Below are positions 23,332 to 25,736 of a stretch of DNA of 25,736 bases, piece by piece. The DNA lies in the IMG/VR virus record IMGVR_UViG_3300001750_000008, positions 1 through 25,736 of that record; one strand, written 5' to 3'. Positions within the stretch are counted from its first letter, which is position 1. Each line of letters begins with the position of its first letter. The position numbers and the translations under genes are program-made. The notes below the pieces were generated by a model. That model had not been told where the DNA came from, searched no databases, and saw only the letters and a program-made list of their open reading frames with translations. This stretch comes from a virus.

Positions 23332-23371
23332 ATACCTAAATATTCCGATTAAAACTTTTGGGAGAAATGTA

Positions 23372-24184
23372 ATGAAACCTTTATTTGTAATTCTGATTTT
23401 TTTAGGTGTGTTACTAATGTGGTTTCTTTGTGGATATCTACTATATGACAATACCGCCGGCAGAGGAACCTTTGGAGATATGTTTGGTGCGGTAAACGCC
23501 CTATTTTCTGGTTTGGCTTTTGCCGGTATTATTATAGCCCTTTTCTTTCAAAAAAAAGAATTAGAGCTCCAGCGTGGAGAACTCGCCCAAACCAGAGAAG
23601 AGCTCAAAGGCCAAAAAGAGCAATTAAAGATACAAAACACTGTTTTTAGGGAACAAGCATTTCAAACAATGTTCTTCCAAATGTTATCTTTTCATAATGA
23701 AATTGTGAACAGTATGGTTTTTAAACAAGATCCTGGACGAAAGAATTTCGATTATATATATGCTCAATTTAAACGGAGTTTTGAAGGCCAATTGAAACAA
23801 AGTAACGTGGTGGGTGAAACTAATTTAGTACAGTTTATTGCTGCGCAGTTTGATAGTTTTTTGCTATCATATCAATCAAACATCGGACATTATTTTAAAC
23901 ATTTGTGCAATATTTTGGATTTTGTAGATAATAATAAATATTCAAACGAAGAAGAATGTTTCAATATAATAAAATCATTGTTATCCACTTCAGAGCTCTG
24001 TTTGCTTTTTTATTATAGCCTCTCTAGGTCAGGACGCCCTAAAATCGGTAAATATGTTATAAACTTTAAATTGCTTGAGGGGTTGGTATTTAATCTTCTT
24101 ATTGCGGAGCATCATAAACGCGCATATACCAGCATTACATATGGCATTAATGAACCATCATGGCCGTTATTGGGGGAAAATTAG
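23372..24184 (+). CDS. Putative phage abortive-infection membrane protein (AbiC-like family), 270 aa
   Basis: This is the only gene on the plus strand. Two hydrophobic segments (about residues 3-27 and 44-60) enclose FGDMFGAVNALFSGLAFAGIIIALFFQKKELELQR, recognised here by its blocks GAVNALFSGLAF and KKELELQRGEL. A coiled coil follows at about 61-90, then FREQAFQTMFFQMLSFHNEIVNS. This architecture matches the putative phage abortive-infection protein family (putAbiC type): a membrane anchor plus a cytoplasmic helical domain. The ATG has GGGAG seven bases upstream. The reading frame is visibly AT-richer than the flanking phage genes, converges with and overlaps the zinc-ribbon gene by 4 nt at its end, and breaks the otherwise uniform minus-strand operon. 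These are features of a moron, an added gene useful to the lysogen. Defence against other phages is inferred from the family. Confidence 0.8.
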   Translation: MKPLFVILIFLGVLLMWFLCGYLLYDNTAGRGTFGDMFGAVNALFSGLAFAGIIIALFFQKKELELQRGELAQTREELKGQKEQLKIQNTVFREQAFQTMFFQMLSFHNEIVNSMVFKQDPGRKNFDYIYAQFKRSFEGQLKQSNVVGETNLVQFIAAQFDSFLLSYQSNIGHYFKHLCNILDFVDNNKYSNEEECFNIIKSLLSTSELCLLFYYSLSRSGRPKIGKYVINFKLLEGLVFNLLIAEHHKRAYTSITYGINEPSWPLLGEN

Positions 24185-24336
24185 GCTTCAACCGGAATCT
24201 TCTCTGTTTCCTGCGTGGTCCAAGAGTGAGAACAGGTTTTACAATATCTAACACGTTCTATAAGGGTTTCGAATTTCCCATCCGGGTCTGTATCAGATAC
24301 TTTATGTTTTTCACTCCCGCACTTCGGACACTTCAT
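24181..24336 (-). CDS. NrdR-type zinc-ribbon mini-protein, 51 aa
   Basis: MKCPKCGSEKHKVSDTDPDG and RVRYCKTCSHSWTTQE place four cysteines at 3, 6, 32 and 35, the pattern of the N-terminal zinc ribbon of NrdR, but the ATP-cone domain is absent. A TTG at 24381 could give 66 residues, but the ATG at 24336 overlaps the stop of the preceding mini-gene (ATGA) and adds no lysine-rich leader, so it is preferred. It may bind nucleic acid; its target is unknown. It converges with the plus-strand gene, their stops overlapping in TTAG. Confidence 0.7.
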   Translation of the reverse strand: MKCPKCGSEKHKVSDTDPDGKFETLIERVRYCKTCSHSWTTQETEKIPVEA

Positions 24337-24464
24337 TTTTTTACCTGTTTTTTTATTGTGTACCTTCCGCTTTTCCCGCAATTCGGGCAGTGGCCTGATA
24401 TTACCTGTTCGTGTGTCAATTTCTGATCACAATATGAGCAATAAATACGTAATCGTTTTTTCAT
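24333..24464 (-). CDS. Small CxxC-CxxC zinc-ribbon protein, 43 aa
   Basis: This short gene starts at an ATG with GGAGGGG seven bases upstream and reads MKKRLRIYCSYCDQKLTHEQ, then a second CPNC pair at 26-29 after C9 and C12. It ends KKQVKK. Two CxxC pairs 13 residues apart make a compact zinc ribbon. It sits between the endonuclease gene and the NrdR-type ribbon gene, overlapping the latter by 4 nt (ATGA). The good ribosome site and tight coupling support a real gene. Function unknown; regulation of replication or transcription is conceivable. Confidence 0.65.
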   Translation of the reverse strand: MKKRLRIYCSYCDQKLTHEQVISGHCPNCGKSGRYTIKKQVKK

Positions 24465-24478
24465 TTCAGACCCCTCCG

Positions 24479-24784
24479 CTACTTCACAGCCTGAGTTCGT
24501 TGATTCGCCACAGCCGTTAGATCTGAGCTGTGAGTTAATAACCAGAATCCCTTACGGCCCTTCTGTTTGATCGCCACCACAGGGATCTTGTCTGACTTAT
24601 CAGCCACTTTCTTTGCAGCATCCCAAACATTCACAATCGCAACTTTCTTTGAATGCTTACACTGAACATGCAGAAAATCATGATTAATATCGCTCGCATT
24701 TTTTTCCTGCATGGGTCCGGTACGTCTGCAGCCAAAGAAACCGGCCACAACTCTTTCAAACTTTTTCCAGGTTTTATCAGGCAT
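24479..24784 (-). CDS. PDDEXK-type (Holliday-junction-resolvase-like) endonuclease, 101 aa
   Basis: The pattern E10 (KKFERVVAGFFGCRRTG), D32 (NASDINHDF) and Q41-x-K43 (LHVQCKHSKKV) is the catalytic core of small PDDEXK nucleases, with Q in place of the usual E as in several families. A final beta part (IPVVAIKQKGRKGFWLLT) fits the fold. Its length is like phage resolvase-like enzymes that process recombination or replication intermediates before packaging. The ATG at 24784, with GGAGGG upstream, overlaps the end of the replication gene; a TTG at 24790 is the less likely alternative. Confidence 0.7.
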   Translation of the reverse strand: MPDKTWKKFERVVAGFFGCRRTGPMQEKNASDINHDFLHVQCKHSKKVAIVNVWDAAKKVADKSDKIPVVAIKQKGRKGFWLLTHSSDLTAVANQRTQAVK

Positions 24785-25736
24785 CCTCAAACCCTCCCCA
24801 CATACCCTGCGTTAATTTTTTCAGATCCGGAGCTTTCATATTTTTCAGTTTCTCATGGATCTTGAGCGCCTCTTTCTCATTCCAGTTCCCATTTTTGGTT
24901 TTCATAATCGCCTCAACATATGACCAGGGTTTATCAATATCGTTCCACTGTAGAATTAAACCCTTCAAAGATTCTTCAATCGCTCCTGGATGACCACGGC
25001 TGTTTACGTTTTTTTGAACCCACTGGTATGGGTTGAACGGCCTCCCCTCTTTTGGTGTTAGTTTTAATATTTTTTCACAGGATGATTTGATCGATTTGAA
25101 ATATTCACCAACCTGTGTTGAAAAGTGTTTTGATTTTTTTATGTCAGGAATTTCGAAAGGAAGATCGGCGTCAGCCGCCTCCGAAGGAGGCTGTTTTTCA
25201 GCTTCGGATTTTTGGTCGGAATTCGATATATTACGTAGTAATATATCTCTAGCAGAAGCAAAAGCAAAAGCAGGGCTAGCTTTTTTGGCTGTGACACTAC
25301 CCGTGACATTTGTGTGACACTTGCGTGACATTGCCCTTTTTTTGCGTTGTTTTTTCTTCCTCAAATTGTCGGAAAGCCTTCTGGCTGTAGTGCGCCACAC
25401 CCTTCGGTTAATGATGTGACATTCCTGTGACATCAACCGTGACATTTCCGCGACGTCGCTGTGACATTTTTGAAAAATGGGGTCAAAATTTGGATCAAAA
25501 AATGAAAAATCACAGAACTCATGCTCGAACGCTTCCTCGATAAAAAGGCAGATTTCGGCCTCAGTTGCCCCCCCGGTCATTTTAATTATTTTTGACACCT
25601 GGCAATCAATTCTCCCCTGCTCGTTTGCTATCCACATATGACATAAAAGATCGATCCAGATCCCCTTGGTGGAGGCACTGCATAACCTCAATTCGGTATC
25701 TGAAAGCCAGTCCTTCACATAAAACGGCATCGATGG
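24777..25736 (-). CDS. DUF1376-like phage replication protein with embedded repeat array, 5' end outside window
   Basis: The block MPFYVKDWLSDTELRLCSASTKGIWIDLLCHMW is typical of the DUF1376-type N-terminal domain of phage replication proteins. This block usually sits some residues into the protein, and the frame is still open (P-S-M) at the right edge, so the true start is probably outside the window. A winged-helix-like segment (GRIDCQVSKIIKMTGGATEAEICLFIEEAFEHEF) follows. Then comes a basic, low-complexity linker (residues about 88-150) whose DNA carries the GTGACAT array, and a C-terminal helical part (FNPYQWVQKNVNSRGHPGAIEESLKGL, WSYVEAIMKTKNGNWNEKEA), perhaps for recruiting the host helicase. 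The layout parallels lambda O: DNA-binding N-terminus, origin in the middle, partner-binding C-terminus. Confidence 0.75.
   Translation of the reverse strand, partial: PSMPFYVKDWLSDTELRLCSASTKGIWIDLLCHMWIANEQGRIDCQVSKIIKMTGGATEAEICLFIEEAFEHEFCDFSFFDPNFDPIFQKCHSDVAEMSRLMSQECHIINRRVWRTTARRLSDNLRKKKQRKKRAMSRKCHTNVTGSVTAKKASPAFAFASARDILLRNISNSDQKSEAEKQPPSEAADADLPFEIPDIKKSKHFSTQVGEYFKSIKSSCEKILKLTPKEGRPFNPYQWVQKNVNSRGHPGAIEESLKGLILQWNDIDKPWSYVEAIMKTKNGNWNEKEALKIHEKLKNMKAPDLKKLTQGMWGGFEDA
25177..25198 (+). terminator. Terminator-like hairpin on the antisense strand
   Basis: GCCTCC (25177-25182), loop GAA, GGAGGC (25186-25191), then TGTTTTT. It reads in the plus direction, opposite to the replication gene that contains it, so it could stop antisense transcription. 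The 6-bp stem is short. Confidence 0.35.
25225..25247. repeat. Perfect AT-rich palindrome beside the repeat array
   Basis: GATATATTAC (25225-25234) and GTAATATATC (25238-25247) are exact complements around a 3-base spacer. It lies 44 bp from the first GTGACA repeat, with a purine-rich tract (AGCAGAAGCAAAAGCAAAAG) between. It lies inside the replication gene. Confidence 0.9.
25291..25467. repeat. Iteron-like GTGACAY array: candidate replication origin
   Basis: Copies start at 25291, 25303, 25314, 25325 and, after a gap of about 85 bp, at 25416, 25427, 25439, 25450 (degenerate GCGACGT) and 25461. Spacing is 11-12 bp, one helical turn. Because 11 is not a multiple of three, the copies fall in different codon phases and give different residues (MSR, KCHT, NVT, SVT), so the repetition is kept at DNA level. 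T-tracts lie in the gap. All copies are on one face and in one orientation, as in initiator-binding iterons. Confidence 0.75.

Larger units (their letters stand above)
23061..23371. other. Intergenic control region between the late operon and the plus-strand gene
   Basis: These 311 bases hold no convincing gene on either strand. They are AT-rich towards the right and contain an inverted repeat with an anti-Shine-Dalgarno sequence near the terS start, a perfect GC/AT palindrome at 23228-23259, a TTCCGGAA palindrome at 23265-23272, and overlapping promoter-like hexamers at 23301-23331. The two flanking genes diverge, so this is the expected site of a bidirectional promoter. Confidence 0.75.

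Overview
The window is a densely packed stretch of a tailed-phage genome, either a prophage or a free virus, built like a podovirus of the BPP-1/T7-like type. The evidence is the gene set and its order. Read along the minus strand from right to left it runs: replication genes, small terminase, large terminase, portal (head-tail connector), Bbp19-like protein, scaffold, major capsid protein, Bbp16-like cement protein, T7 gp11-like adaptor, T7 gp12-like nozzle, three internal virion (ejection) proteins, a tail fibre with a T7-type anchor, and a large lectin-like fibre protein cut by the left edge. Base composition looks intermediate and the start sites carry ordinary GGAG-type Shine-Dalgarno sequences, so a Gram-negative host is plausible. 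The sequence does not identify the host. No integrase, repressor, lysis gene, reverse transcriptase, tRNA, rRNA, CRISPR array or insertion sequence is visible.

Right end (about 24,180-25,736): a replication protein whose N-terminus lies outside the window, a small PDDEXK-type endonuclease, and two tiny zinc-ribbon proteins, the first of which is a 43-residue gene. Inside the replication gene is a two-cluster array of GTGACAT repeats spaced 11-12 bp apart, next to a purine-rich tract and a perfect AT-rich palindrome. This resembles the origin embedded in the lambda O gene and is the best candidate for this phage's replication origin.

Middle right (23,061-24,184): the only gene on the plus strand, a membrane-anchored protein resembling the putative phage abortive-infection (AbiC-like) family. 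It converges on the zinc-ribbon gene and is separated from the terminase operon by an AT-rich, palindrome-bearing regulatory gap. On the minus strand this gap holds a copy of the 16S rRNA 3'-tail sequence that could pair with the Shine-Dalgarno of the small terminase gene.

Late operon (23,060 to 1): nearly every gene overlaps or abuts the next (ATGA, TAATG or TAAATG junctions), implying one long coupled transcript. The notable break is the 134-base gap before the capsid gene, which holds a perfect 18-bp palindrome and a strong stem followed by a T-run, read in the direction of the operon. The operon ends with the ejection proteins, including a 2034-residue polyvalent protein with acetyltransferase-like and zincin-like segments, and the host-recognition genes. 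A 63-codon open frame with an excellent Shine-Dalgarno lies nested, out of frame, in the giant gene. The leftmost gene is open for 640 codons without a stop and is easily missed because neither its end nor its stop is in the window.
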